From assembly GCA_011032825.1 (NCBI GenBank), contig JAADJZ010000010.1, positions 744,001-808,000 on the forward strand: 64,000 nt of DNA, written 5' to 3'. Position 1 is the first letter of the stretch; every line of letters begins with the position of its first letter. The DNA comes from Massariosphaeria phaeospora (taxonomy: Eukaryota > Ascomycota > Dothideomycetes > Pleosporales). A model generated the notes under the pieces. The model had not been told where the DNA came from. It saw only the letters and a program-made list of their open reading frames with translations, and searched no databases. Below are positions 11,424 to 22,485 of this stretch, in pieces. A program made the position numbers and the translations under genes.

Positions 11424-12270
11424 ATGCTCGTAGAAAAGGACACCCCGGGCCGCGGTGCGCGGAAGCCTACCGATTATTCCGATCTTCTGCAGACAAATCA
11501 CAGTGACGCGTTCGCGTTCTCGGAAACGGAAAAGCGCGCGCTTGAGCTCTATGACCAGCTGCGAGAGCTGGAGATGCAGCGAAGCCTTCTTGAGGCACAG
11601 ACAGAAGGTACGTTTAGCGCGCAACGGCAGCTATTCAAGCAGAGTTGACATGTCTGCAGCGCATGTGCCCGATGTCTCGGCATTATCAGATGATGTCTTA
11701 CTCGAGCAGCTGATCACAGCACAGCGCGAGGCCATGGAGGCCAAGGCAGAATATGAGCTCAGAAGGCGAATCGCCCATAATGTCCTGGTGATGGATCCTG
11801 TCCTGAAGGCTGTCCATGGTAGTGAGCATACAGACTTCGCCGAAAAGTAAGTTCCAATGACGCATGTTTCGAGACAACCTCTCACGTGTTGTAGACGTAT
11901 ACTGCCGTTGATCACCGAGAACGACACACTCAGTATGGTTCATGGCTCGTTGGCTGCGAAGCTTGTCTCTACCGCAACATCTTTGAGTGTAGCTGAACAG
12001 GGAAACATGACTATCAGTCGAAACAATAAGGAACTCTCTCAAACGCTGCTCGCTCTGGCAGAAGATATGAAGTCCCTATCGACGGAGGATATCGAAAACC
12101 CACGGCTCCGTTCCCAAGTAACAGAAGTGGAGAGGGAAGTCAAGGAGTCGCGACGGAAGAAGCAGACCCTAAAAGGCACTCTTTCTGCAATGATTGTTGG
12201 CAGTGGTGTCCACTGGGCTGAGGACGAAGTTCTGAAAGAGCTGGTCATGGATGATGATGAAGAGGGTTAA
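11424..12270 (+). CDS. Kinetochore protein CENP-H family (Fta3/Mcm16 class)
   Basis: This is a constitutive centromere-associated network subunit, expected in the CENP-H/I/K group of the inner kinetochore. Three exons (11424-11607, 11660-11846, 11895-12270) with introns of 52 and 48 nt (GTACGT...CAG, GTAAGT...TAG) give 248 residues, the family size. The protein is mostly helical. Features are an N-terminal coiled coil (ELYDQLRELEMQRSLLEAQ), then RRRIAHNVLVMDPVLKAVHGS, KRILPLITENDTLSMVHGSL, SRNNKELSQTLLALAEDM, and the diagnostic C-terminal block LSAMIVGSGVHWAEDEVLKELV. That block parallels the SxVNWAEDPxLKEIVL end of animal CENP-H. The tail is acidic. Confidence 0.85.
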
Positions 12271-14343
12271 GTATTGGGCTCAGATGTCGAGGAACTAATC
12301 ATGGCGGAATAAAACTTGTCGGTACTCGCACAGGCTTACCTGTCGTCAAGTGTGCAGCACAGGTCGGCGTTTCGATCAGGTTGCTCTTGTGCAACATTTC
12401 CGGCCACTACTCTGTCAGTCTGCACTGCTTCATACTAGCAGAGCCGGATGCAGCAAGACTGCGATTCGCCTTCTAGTCGCCTTTGGCTCGTGTGCCCGGG
12501 CGTCTGAATTCCAGAGAGGTCGCTGACTCTTGCCATAGCATCCAACAGAAAAAGACAGCAGTAATGCCTAACATATTGATCACGTAGGCGGCATTAAGAT
12601 ATGATATTACATTGTTCGCGCAATTAGAGCTCAGAGCGTAACATCTTGCTGGAACAATGCAAGTTATCTCGGGGGAGACACGGTAAGGCGTAGGATGTTG
12701 GACAGGTGCCCCTACCGAGGGCACTATGTTCAGTCCTTGCTCACGCGCATGGTGAAACGGAACGAGAATCGATGGTTCGCCAGTAACGAACACAAGGCAA
12801 GGCAGTGGACAAGACATAAAGCAGTGTAAGTGTTAGTAGGAGTATGGCTCCGAGCGTATCATTGCTTCACTTTTGATGGAAAGCTCCACAAGTGCACTTG
12901 TTCAGTGTCAGGGCGGCAGATGCGGGAGGGGTGGCCCCTGTGCCTCTTCGTTGCACACTGAACATATGCGATGAACAAAGTATCAGGTAGTTCGAGAGAG
13001 TGATTCTATAATGGATATATGGCATGAACATGAAGTCGACTGTCTTGGAACCGACACGGACGATGCAATGTGGGTTTTTTTGGTGTCCGGGGCGATGGAC
13101 CCTGACCGATTAATAAGCCGGCCCTTCAAGGCTGCCAGTTCCTCTGATGCAAGTCGCAACGTACCTTTGTAACGCTGGTTACCTTCCAGATGCCACGAGG
13201 AGCAGGCAGACAGCTTGTTCGGTGCAAGGCCCGTCGAAGGCATCCAGTCGTATCGAGTATCGGGACTCGGGGTTCAAAATGAAGCGCCTAGGTGCCTGCT
13301 CTGCGCTGGGGCGCTACACGGAAGCTGCGCCCATTGCCCATTGCAACTTCCGCATTCTGCAGCCCTTGCAGCACCAAAGTTGAAGAGATGTTCCAGGCTG
13401 GAGCTGCAGTATTGAAGTTCGAGCCACTGCAACGCGCGCACCCCGTTACCATCGATGCGCTGCGTCAAACCTGTGTTGATACTCTCCTGGATGCGGCTAG
13501 GCTGTGGACCGAATTCCCACGGTACACCTCCCCTCTGGGCCTCTGACGGAGTCGTGTCAGCGTGACGCAAACGGTAGGTTGGGTAGTCTAATAAAGCAGC
13601 CACACTTTGGCGACGGGAGGAGGAGTGAAGAGGCTGTTGCTTCACGTATCTCCCATTCCAACCACGAATCCACAGCATTGTTGGGTTTCCCTATCTTCGG
13701 CTGCTTTGCCATGGACCCTAAGAGTGTCGAATATGTGCATCACACCAGTCCGCTAGTTTCGTACACAAAACCAATGTGTGTTGTTGTCGTTCACGCACGC
13801 GGCTATCGTAGAGTAACGTGTGTTCCAAGGTTGATGCTGTACCAGTACGTGCGCGGGTACGTGTGGTGCGTAGAAAAGCGGTATGATTAATGATTAATAC
13901 TTGGACCTGTTGATACGCGATTGCGTCCCCACGAACCTCGCGGCAGCCCCGCCTGTGGATTTGGAGGACTGGGGCTGTTTGTCTGCCGACGGCGTGGAGC
14001 TCGCGATCACTGTCGGTACGCATGGAGCTGCACCGCAGGCGGCGGCGGAACCGGGCACATTGCGCGTTGCCTTGCCGGCCGTCTCCCCTCAGGGCTCATC
14101 AGCCAGCCGCGCCGAAGAATCCAGTCGAGCGATGACCAGCTCCAGCGCGCATTTCGCGCAGAGCGAATGGAAGCGCTGGACGGACCGGCTGTAATAACGG
14201 GCCACATGAAACCAGCCGCCAGGAATGCGTGTTGCTGTAGGGGGGCAACCCTCGAACCTTGGAACGGGCGCGGGCGTCAGGATGGAGCAGCGAGCCGCGA
14301 GTGACGTGCGGGCGCTGGCTGCCGCAGTGAGGCCGCTGGGCGC

Positions 14344-14396
14344 GCGACGAGGATGAGGGCGAGGGCGAGGGCGCGGGGTGAGGGCGCGGGCGCGGA
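14344..14396 (+). repeat. GC-rich GAGGGC low-complexity repeat
   Basis: Several imperfect copies of a 6-base GAGGGC/GCGGGC unit lie in a row, with many G-runs on the plus strand. This could favour G-quadruplex formation. It lies about 850 bp upstream of the NHP6 start. Confidence 0.6.
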
Positions 14397-14946
14397 TGCA
14401 AGCAGCACCGCACGCCAGCGACACAGAACAGGGCGGCGGCAGCGACGGGGCGGCAGCGTCGAGGTTCACAGTGCACACTGCACACCTGGGCAGGCGCGAT
14501 TTGTTGACCGTCACGTGACGCGCTCGGCTCCAGGCGCTCCTGTGGACCGTAAACAGCGGCGGTGCATGGGCTCGGCCTGGCGCCTGCCTTTTGTTGCCCG
14601 CCCGCCGCCCGCTTCTCTCTCTCCCAGCGCAGTCCTCTCCTCACCACTTTTTCGCTGCAGAACCGCCTGCCCATACAAACTTCGCCCTCCAGCAACTTTG
14701 GTGAGTCTTCGCTTCGCTCAGCGCATCGCTGCTCGCGCCCTGCACCGTCCCCACCACGTCCACCTTTTCAAAGCGCGTTTTTCTGCCCAATTCACGCGAT
14801 ACCTGTCTCGCCGTGCTCGTCTGCTTCATCTAGCCAGCCGCTTTTGTTCTTGTTCTTCGTCGTCGCGCATGCTCCCATCGAGCGCCTATTGACCGCACAT
14901 AGCCCTCCAGCAAAGGCGCAACTCATTTCCACTACATCAGCAGCCT

Positions 14947-15206
14947 GTAAGTACCGTCTATCTCTCTCGTGCCAGAGCGGCATCTCAACCACGCGTTGCG
15001 GTGTTTTGCGACCGGCGGCCGCCTCGAGCCCATAGCGAGGCCGCTGCACCGCATGACCCTCACGTACTCCCACCGCCTGTCAACGGCAACTGTTAACGGT
15101 TACACCGTTTCTCACTTACCGCTACTTGATTGTTTCTTTTCAAGGCGCTCGCCTTTTAGGCATCCACGTCACTTCTTACCACCCACTTACTGACCAACCC
15201 TCGCAG
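14947..15206 (+). other. Possible 5' UTR intron of NHP6
   Basis: A perfect GTAAGT donor at 14947 and a CTCGCAG acceptor ending at 15206 flank 260 nt with no coding potential, just 21 bases before the NHP6 start codon. Leader introns are common in highly expressed fungal genes. A second acceptor at about 15145 is also usable. This is inferred from splice signals only. Confidence 0.4.
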
Positions 15207-15227
15207 GCACTTGTAGCTACAATCAAC

Positions 15228-15693
15228 ATGCCCAAAGAAAAGTCTACCCGCAGCGGCAAGGGCAAGGCCACTAAGACTGAGAAGAAGAAGAAGGGTATGT
15301 TATTACGTGGCTGCCTGCTCTCATTCCGTGCCTAACAATATAGACCCTAACGCGCCCAAGCGTGGTCTGTCCGCGTACATGTTCTTCGCCAATGAACAGC
15401 GTGATAAGGTCCGCGAAGACAACCCCGGCATCAAATTCGGTAAGTTGCCCAAAGCACAATGTCGTCATGGTCTAACAGTCTACAGGCGAGGTCGGCAAGA
15501 TGCTCGGTGAGAAATGGAAGGCTCTCTCTGAGAAGCAGCGAGCACCTTACGATTCCAAGGCTGCCGCTGACAAGAAGCGGTACGAGCAGGATAAGATTGA
15601 TTATGCCGTAAGTATCCTGTGGAATTTCGTGCCTGGGCCCATACTGACCAATTCCAGAACAATGCTGAGGAGGAGGAAGAGGAGTCCGAGTAA
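15228..15693 (+). CDS. NHP6: Non-histone HMG-box chromatin protein Nhp6
   Basis: This is a small single-HMG-box protein that bends DNA without sequence specificity and assists FACT and transcription. Four exons (15228-15294, 15344-15439, 15486-15607, 15658-15693) with introns of 49, 46 and 50 nt give 106 residues. The N-terminus is Lys-rich and basic. The box runs from [20 protein letters not shown] (about residue 23) through [20 protein letters not shown] to [17 protein letters not shown]. The tail is short and acidic (EEEEEESE). Every junction is forced by the HMG-box sequence. The start [12 protein letters not shown] is typical of filamentous-fungal Nhp6. Confidence 0.97.
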
Positions 15694-16401
15694 TCGACGT
15701 TCACGTGCAGATTCACTTTCACATCGGCTTTCATCTTTCTCGCTCGGGACTCATCTCCTGACACATCGACAATGCTCTTCTATCTCGGTCAGCGGTTGTG
15801 GTGTCGCAGATTTGGGAGCAGTTTCCTTTGTTTCAAGTCTCTACGATTCTATGGTAAAGGGTCGTCAAGAGGCTATCATTATGTAGTGTCATCCTAGAGG
15901 GTGAAGAAAGCCCAACCAAGTCGACTATGAGTCACCGAATGATGTTTGGCTTCCCAGACCATCACGAGACTTATGACCCTTGTACACTATCAAATGGTAT
16001 GGATTGTTGAGCTCCTGATCCCGGTTCTATAACTGAAGCTGCTTGTTCTCTCCATGTTGCTCTGTAACCTCTACTATGAGCGTAGAATTAACGTGACCCC
16101 TGGTACTTGAAATCCCACGGATGTTGCACATGAGTTTACGGATCCATGTTATCTTGCACCTGCACTTAAACAATGCTCCAAAATGCTTGATTCGCGCCTG
16201 CCTTCACCGCCGCGGGAGCCCGCATCTCCAGATGCATCCTCCCGAATCCATCTCCACCCTCCCAAGTCACACCAGCCTCTTCAAACCCTGGAACGCTACT
16301 CACCGCTCCTGCTCGTCTAGGCTTTTTTACAATCACAACGCAGTGTATATATACTGCATAATTAGGGATTTTCAACATCTAGTACAAGCAGTGACCTTGA
16401 A
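15694..16401. other. NHP6 3' flank
   Basis: Nothing coding is supported between NHP6 and the next tRNA. The region is of mixed composition and presumably holds the 3' UTR. Confidence 0.5.
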
Positions 16402-16494
16402 GCGTCGGTAGTCCAGTGGTTAGGATACTGCCTTCCCAGCACCAAGCCAGCGTGTTGAAGGCAGGGGTCGTGGGTTCAATCCCCACTCGACGCA
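16402..16494 (+). tRNA. tRNA-Gly(CCC) with intron
   Basis: The acceptor stem pairs gcgtcgg (16402-16408) with tcgacgc (16487-16493) over seven pairs, one of them G-T, with discriminator A at 16494. The D arm is GTCC/GGAT. The anticodon stem is CTGCC/GGCAG, with loop TT-CCC-A and anticodon CCC at 16435-16437. A 20-nt intron (16439-16458) follows position 37. The T arm is GTGGG-TTCAATC-CCCAC. Confidence 0.9.
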
Positions 16495-17046
16495 TAGTGT
16501 TACATTTCTTTTTGCGGGGGGGCTGGGGGTGTGATGGGAAGTTAGTGAGCGGGGTGGGGTTGTTTTTTTGCTGGGCGTGGTTGATGGGTGGATGATATGG
16601 ATTGGAATGTGAGGCACAGTTTAGCGAGTCACTTTTTTGGGGCAGTCGCGTTTGCTAGTCTATGATGTCTGAACGAGGGGTATGCGCTGGTGAAGAGGGC
16701 GGCGAGCTTGTCTAGTAAAATACGTGGGACGCGCGGCGTGGGAGTGAAAGGATTAGATAGACTAGGGGTGGTAGTCTGAAGGTTCTGTGGATAGAGTCGA
16801 TGTTGCATCTCGAGTAGGTCTCTTGGATATCACAGTATTCTATAACCCAAACGCCATGCTATCCATGTCTGAGCCCATGAGCAACTGCTGGGACAGCAGA
16901 CCTTGCGTACCACGGACAAGACAATACATACCCGACCAAGCCTCAACGCGTCGATGCTAATAGACTGCACAATCACACGGTGCTATCACAAGCAGATCAT
17001 CATTTCGATTGAATATTCAACGAGATCCACCTCCATTCGCGCATCA
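16495..17046. other. Intergenic between tRNA-Gly and SEC11 3' end
   Basis: No coding sequence is supported. G- and T-rich runs follow the tRNA. Confidence 0.5.
16509..16513 (+). terminator. Pol III terminator of tRNA-Gly
   Basis: Five T residues lie 14 bases downstream of the tRNA end. Confidence 0.6.
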
Positions 17047-17790
17047 CTATTCTCTCTGCAGCACGACCATCAGCCCCATCATCCCCAGCATCACCTGTTT
17101 CAGCCACGGGTACTCGCTCAGCAGGATTGTGACGTATCCTACGAAGGGGATGTAGCCGACTACGCTGCCTACGACGTCCTCTTTGCGGTTTAGAAACGGT
17201 TGGCCGACGGCGTAAAGCTCCGTGTCGTCGGCGTTGTTGTTGTCGCCTTTGGTGAGGAGGCGGAGGGGCGATTTGCTATAAAGGTGTCAGAGTCTCTGTT
17301 CATGAAAGACGTGTAGCTGGTGTGAGGAGCTCTGTAGGCGCATTGCGAAATCCTCAGGAGGACAGTCGGCGTGGAGTTCCGCCGCCCAACTTCTCTCCTC
17401 TCCTTTTCTCCATCTTTGTTATGTGGCATCCTGCCAACACGCAGGTGCGAAAGACCCTGAATCATCCCAGGTCCAATTCAAGAGAAATAGCACTTACCCT
17501 CCTCCAAATCTCCGTATTACCCGATGCACGATCGGGATATCTTTCCCCTTAACGTTGTACACCACAATCTCTCCAATCTGTGTATCCGACCCCCGATTCC
17601 ACAAGAGCAGCAGGTCTCCCCTCTGAAACGCGGGCTCCATGGACCCAGACAGCACAACGACGATCGGGGAAGGTGAATCGGTGGCGACGGAGAGTCCTTT
17701 CCAGAGCATAAAGGCGGTGGAGAGGACGAGCGCGAAGTTGAGGACTTGGGTGGCTAGTTGCCGCGGCTGCATGTTCGTGAGGCCGAGCAT
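17047..17790 (-). CDS. SEC11: Signal peptidase complex catalytic subunit Sec11
   Basis: This is the ER-membrane serine protease that removes signal peptides from secretory precursors. Exons 17790-17498 and 17275-17047 give 173 residues, the normal Sec11 size. The N-terminal transmembrane helix is [17 protein letters not shown]. The catalytic Ser is in [20 protein letters not shown], the His in DIPIVHRVI, and the Asp in [12 protein letters not shown]. The conserved C-terminus ends [19 protein letters not shown]. The intron (17497-17276, GTAAGT...TAG) is 222 nt, long for this window, but the join RRFGGG/KSPLR is in frame and matches the family without a missing exon. Confidence 0.95.
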
Positions 17791-18685
17791 GGTGCTGGAT
17801 CGTGGGTGGGAGAAGGCGGAGGCTGCAGTGGAGTCGGAGCTCGAGCGCGAGATTCGGTAGCTTTCTGCGAGATTGCCGTCTGTCTGGAAACTTCACGCCG
17901 GGAAAGGTCGAGGTGCGCAAGCGGATGTCGTGGTTTGGAGTTGATGCCAGATGTTCTGGAAATCGGTGATTGGCTGCGGCGGGTAGCCTGATGACTAAGT
18001 TCAGCCCTACGGGATCCGAAGTTGCTTCGAACTTCCACTCATCACCTCCATCCCGCCTGGACTCTCCTACGTAGAGTAGACTACAGTTAGAACGTGTAAT
18101 TGCTTCAGTAACATGCAAAAGAAATTCACTACACACTTGGACTCAAGAACTGCTCTGCGCCCTCATGGGCGTCCTGTAGGTCGCCTTCACCTAATCTTCT
18201 TCCTCTTCTAGTATCTGTTGTTCTACGATCATGCTACTCCCTTCATGTAGCAATGTACTCACTATACACTCAATCTTTCAGTTGCATGGACCAATTCATC
18301 CTAGTCCTCTATTTAACAAGTCTTTCTCTGCCAAATTTGATGAATATTGGCGCTCCATTCCTCTTAAAGTGAAAGAGAAGTCGTTCGCGCCTTATCTTTT
18401 CACCTTACCAACCCTCACCTCGCAGATAATTATAGCTCTTTCTAGCTACTTCGCTCATCACTCTGGGTTCTCCCTCCAGTCCAGCGATCTACACTCTCTT
18501 CCTTTGACCTGTCATCATCTCTTCGGTCCGCGGTAAAGCAACGCCGAAGTCAGGAATCGACCTTGTCCACATGCTATCAGTCGTCTTACTCAATCTCTGA
18601 CCCGATTTTTATCGAAAACGTCTACCTGGATTTTCTTACATCGTTGGCAAGCTACTACTAGCTTGGCGCGTCAACCGCGGCAGTC
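17791..18685. promoter_or_regulatory. Intergenic between SEC11 and the PWWP gene
   Basis: This is a divergent upstream region of about 0.9 kb. No conserved coding frame is seen. Confidence 0.45.
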
Positions 18686-20244
18686 ATGGCACATCTTAGT
18701 CCAGGAACATTCGTTATGTACGCAGATACCGGCTCACTAATCCCTCCATGGCCGGCAATTGTCTGCACAGATGACATGGCTCCCAAAGCGATGCAGCAGA
18801 AACGTCCACTTGGATACTACACGCTGATACTACTGATGGGAGAGAATCAAGAGTTGTAAGTTTGATACCAAGAGCTTTCGAAGTAGCAAGCTGATGATAC
18901 TAGTCGATGGGCACTGACTGGGGAGATGCGAGAGTACGATCCTTTCTATAACGCAGCGCGTATCGATCAAACACCCGGTCTGAGTCAAGCATACGACGCT
19001 GTCGATTTCGCACTTGATGCGAAGTTAACCCTGGATTTTTGGAAGACGGAAACCGTAGACCAACGGGTCGGCGATACTACGGTTTCAGCGCAAGATGCAT
19101 CTTTGGCGTCAAGCTCAAGTTCCGACTCTGACGATGATTTGGAGTATCAGAAGAGTTTACAAGAAGCAATAGACGCTAGTCTCGCGGATGCAGGAAAGAA
19201 ACGCGCTCCCAGCGTAGAGTCCGACTCTCCGACGATAGTAGTGGCAAAGAGATCGCGCAACAGTGCCCCGCAAGCAACTTCAAGCGACATCAGGGACCAC
19301 TTTCAAAGCCAACCATCACTACACTGGCACCTGCCAACCCCATCAATCTCAAATCCTGAAAATGGCTCAAGCTCAACTATGCCCAGGCCGTTTCCACAAT
19401 CCCCTCTATCTTCAAGTAAAGGCAAGGAACGCCAGAGTTCTCCAAACGTGGGCGGCACTCTTTTCAGGGACAGCCAATCGAGGCCTAACAATGTTGGAGA
19501 CGCATTCGCTGGCCCTTCGCAAAAACTGGAATCTTCACAGAAGCGACCCGCTTCCAAGGAGGCCAACGTCGAGGAAGAACTGTGCGTCCTACCAACTTTA
19601 AACACACAGAAACATCTACTAACACCTTTTACAGAGACGAGAACGGAGCGTTCGTCGAATTCGTCATCGGTCCTAACAAGCAGTCCTATTTCCTCCCCAG
19701 ACAATCCATCACAAATCGGATGTACTTTGCCGACCCGAAATACAAGTTCATAGTCCCCAAAGGCGACAAAGGATGGATTTTCCAGCGCCCAAGTCTCCGC
19801 GACATCGATCCCGAAGACTTCGACCTCGCCGCCGAGTATCTGGAAAGCGAGGATTTCGGCCATCGTCAGATCGCTGACGAAGACCAGCGAGCCGAAAGCT
19901 TCGCGCAGTGTAGCGCGGCGTGGGCCGTCGCCGAGGAACTAGGTATGGAGGATCTGCTCCAACACATCGCCGTGAAGATCCAGAAGACGAAGCCCTGGGG
20001 ACTGGAGGAGGTGTGGTCGCTCGCTGGGCTGGTGTACAAGATGGACGGAACGCCTCTGCCGGCCCACGAGATGATGAAGGACCGCCTGTCCGAATATATC
20101 GCCGAGAATTACTATCAATACGTGGCAGAACACACATCAGCTTTCGTTGACCGGATGCAGCGGTTCCCGGAGCTAGAGGAAGACGTCATTGAGAAAAGGA
20201 CGAAAACATTGAGGGATCGCCGCGATGAGTCGAATCGAAGCTGA
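18686..20244 (+). CDS. PWWP-domain protein with BTB-like C-terminal region
   Basis: Exons 18686-18855, 18904-19581 and 19635-20244 (introns 48 and 53 nt) give 485 residues. The N-terminal 90 residues form a PWWP-type chromatin-reader fold: PGTFVMYADTG, then PPWPAIVCTDD for the PWWP motif, YYTLILLMG, and FRWALTGEMREYDP. The middle is disordered and Ser-rich with an acidic SSSSSDSDDD run. The C-terminal 200 residues (FVEFVIGPNKQSYFLPRQSI..., DPEDFDLAAEYLESEDFG) resemble a divergent BTB/POZ region with helical follow-on. The likely role is a nuclear histone- or DNA-binding adaptor; this is inference from domains. It is convergent with a true BTB gene 1 kb downstream. Confidence 0.8.
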
Positions 20245-21271
20245 TAGAGACTCTACATTGATTGATCCACGTGGGCCGCAAAAGGGAGGGGCCAAAAGTC
20301 ATATTCATCAGTCTCCGGTGCTCTTCATCTTCATCTTCTATCAAAGTCACTATTCATCTACTACACGACATTATCTTGATTATTTATTCTGCAGCAACAT
20401 GGTCTACCAAGCTCGAGCAAGGTCTATGTATCCTGGAGGAACACAGAGGGGCTCTGTCGGGTCAACAGGTTGAAAAGGCATATGAGTTTCATCATACATG
20501 GCTTGCAAGAACATGGCAGAGGTATTTGTACGTGATAGCTCGGTGGCAGGGCGCGCTCTTTGACCAAAAGAGATGCATATTTCCTTGGTAGCGAGCGAGC
20601 GACTATAAGCTGGTGGATAAAGGGTTTGGTGGCGTCCAATCCATTGTGTCCGGGTAGCAAGCGATGCGTTTCGCGTCTCTGTTCGGACACACTCACACCA
20701 GTGCTACTTCTAGAGTTTCAGTTTTACAATAATCTGATTTATTTTGCTTCCATTACCACCCTCATCCTACGGGAGCACACCCTCGTCTATCATAACATCG
20801 AAACGTAGCAGAGTAAAACACCTCACCCGCGAGTGACCTCTTCGGGCGTTCTTCTGATGAGCGAAACCCAGCTCCACGTCCAGTAATCTGGACGGCCCCG
20901 CAGTGTGTACATGCATTGAACTGTGAAACCATACAGTATATAGGAAGTTTAGGTAAAAGAACGAAGTGAGACTTCTCACTGACCGCCGTTTATGGAAAGC
21001 AGTCTAAGCGACTGGGGGGAAAGGAAAAGTTTTAGCTCGGTATGTATGTTCGACATTGACGAAAAGATCATTTACCACCACCGCACGTTTCAGAATCTAG
21101 GAATCCATCGAACAGACATCGTAGGCGACAGGTAGTCTTCTCATATGTGTTTATTTTGCCATGACGCATCGTAATAGGTCATAGGTAGAAGATTCGAGCG
21201 CGGAACTACATCAAGTTAGTGACAGACTAGTCAATGACCATGAATCCTTACTATGTGTCCATTTGAAGTGG
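20245..21271. other. Convergent intergenic region
   Basis: Only short frames with no recognisable product lie between two convergent genes, so this is 3' UTR and spacer. Confidence 0.5.
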
Positions 21272-22130
21272 TCAAGGCTTGGTGTTGACGCCCCACCCCT
21301 TTACATACGACGGGTCTTGTTTGAAAGGGTTCTTGGAATAACCAGGAGGAGGGTTTTCCGGGGGGCTTTCCGGTATATCAGGTTCCTCCTGTTCATAATC
21401 GGCGATGAAGTACTCCTTGATATACTTGATTTTGGGACCGTATGCTCCAAGTCGAGTGAGGAGTTTATCGCGAAAGTAAGGGTATTTCTTGAAAAGCTGT
21501 AGCCATTCGCGTTGGGTTCCCTTTTCGTGCACAACCACCTCCCGATTCGTCCAATACGCCACCGCGACATCATTAAAGAAAACGTAGAGCAGGGAGTCCG
21601 GGGCGCAATTCTCGCAGATATAACGGATAGCGTGAGCAGTAAGACCGCATAATGGAGGTGCGCGTCCCCCAGGCTTGTAGATCATGTAGAGCTTATGCAT
21701 TGCGAGGTTCTGGAACTTGGTTGCCTCGAGTTGGTCACCAAGGATCCATGCTTTTGCGGCTTCCAGTATGCCATCTCGTTTCCCAAATTCATCTCGACAA
21801 GTGTATTGTCCTCGAAACATGAACTCTACGAAGAGAGCGAAGGTATCAGGCTCGCTGTCGATGATTACTCGATTCGTCCTCAAGAGGTAGCCTCCACACA
21901 TGCTCTTGAAATGTTTGGAATGGTAGGAGATCCATGATTTGGACAAAGCCCAAATTCGCTCATTGGGCTCGTCATAGCGCTTAGGGCCGACCAGAATTTC
22001 GACCGCAGGACCTCTCATCCTATGCCACGTTAGCCGGTGGTCTGCGATATCGGATTCATACGTACAGCTTGAGGAGGTGGTCTCGCTCCTGATCCGGAAA
22101 AGCCCCGATAGGCCCTAATGTCGTAGGCAT
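21272..22130 (-). CDS. BTB/POZ domain protein
   Basis: Exons 22130-22066 and 22019-21272, with a 46-nt intron (GTACGT...TAG), give 270 residues. The BTB core reads GPAVEILVGPKRYDEPNERIW, then SWISYHSKHFKSMCGG, VIIDSEPDTFALFVEFMFRGQY. This is the standard filamentous-fungal BTB layout, in which a hard-shelled domain mediates dimerisation or Cullin-3 binding. A helical region follows, with ALYVFFNDVAVAYW-like content, and then a Pro-rich tail. No Kelch or zinc-finger partner domain is present. The substrate or partner is unknown. Confidence 0.85.
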
Positions 22131-22485
22131 GATGTGCAAGGTGCTACTGCGCGAGATATGTAGAGTGAAGGAGAAAGAGAGAAAAAGGACGACGTGAGGG
22201 AGATGAGTGAGCGTGGGCGGGGTCGGCGCGAAAAGCACGCGAAGCTCATGACGTAGCGTGAGGTTTCCAGCCCGGGCTAGCATCGGATCGCGGACTCGTC
22301 CGACGAGGAAGGTACGGCAAGTCCCGCGGAATAGGTACCAGAAGACAATTGTCGAAGCAAAGCAATAATGAACGGATAAAACAAGAGCGTGAATAAGTTA
22401 ACGAGCGTAGAAATGCAGTGAGTGAGACACTCCATCGCCCAAATTCTGATCCAGACCGTATTTCGATCTTTCCACCTTACCTCAC
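22131..22485. other. Short intergenic region
   Basis: This is the promoter of the BTB gene and 3' flank of the SDR gene. No additional gene is seen. Confidence 0.5.

Larger units (their letters stand above)
12271..15227. other. Long intergenic stretch, NHP6 upstream region
   Basis: No frame of nearly 3 kb could be supported as a gene; the longer ones here are compositionally odd and lack splice or motif support. From about 14,330 to 14,470 the DNA is very GC-rich with a GAGGGC-like repeat. From 14,560 to 14,940 it is pyrimidine-rich on the plus strand, typical of a strong fungal core promoter and leader for NHP6. Confidence 0.5.

Noticed and set aside
12473..12817. 114-codon minus-strand frame with hydrophobic patches
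   Set aside because: No family resemblance and no transcription or splice signals; not enough support.
14099..14695. 198-codon minus-strand frame
   Set aside because: Arises from the GC-rich tract upstream of NHP6; Arg/Pro/Ser low complexity with no motif.
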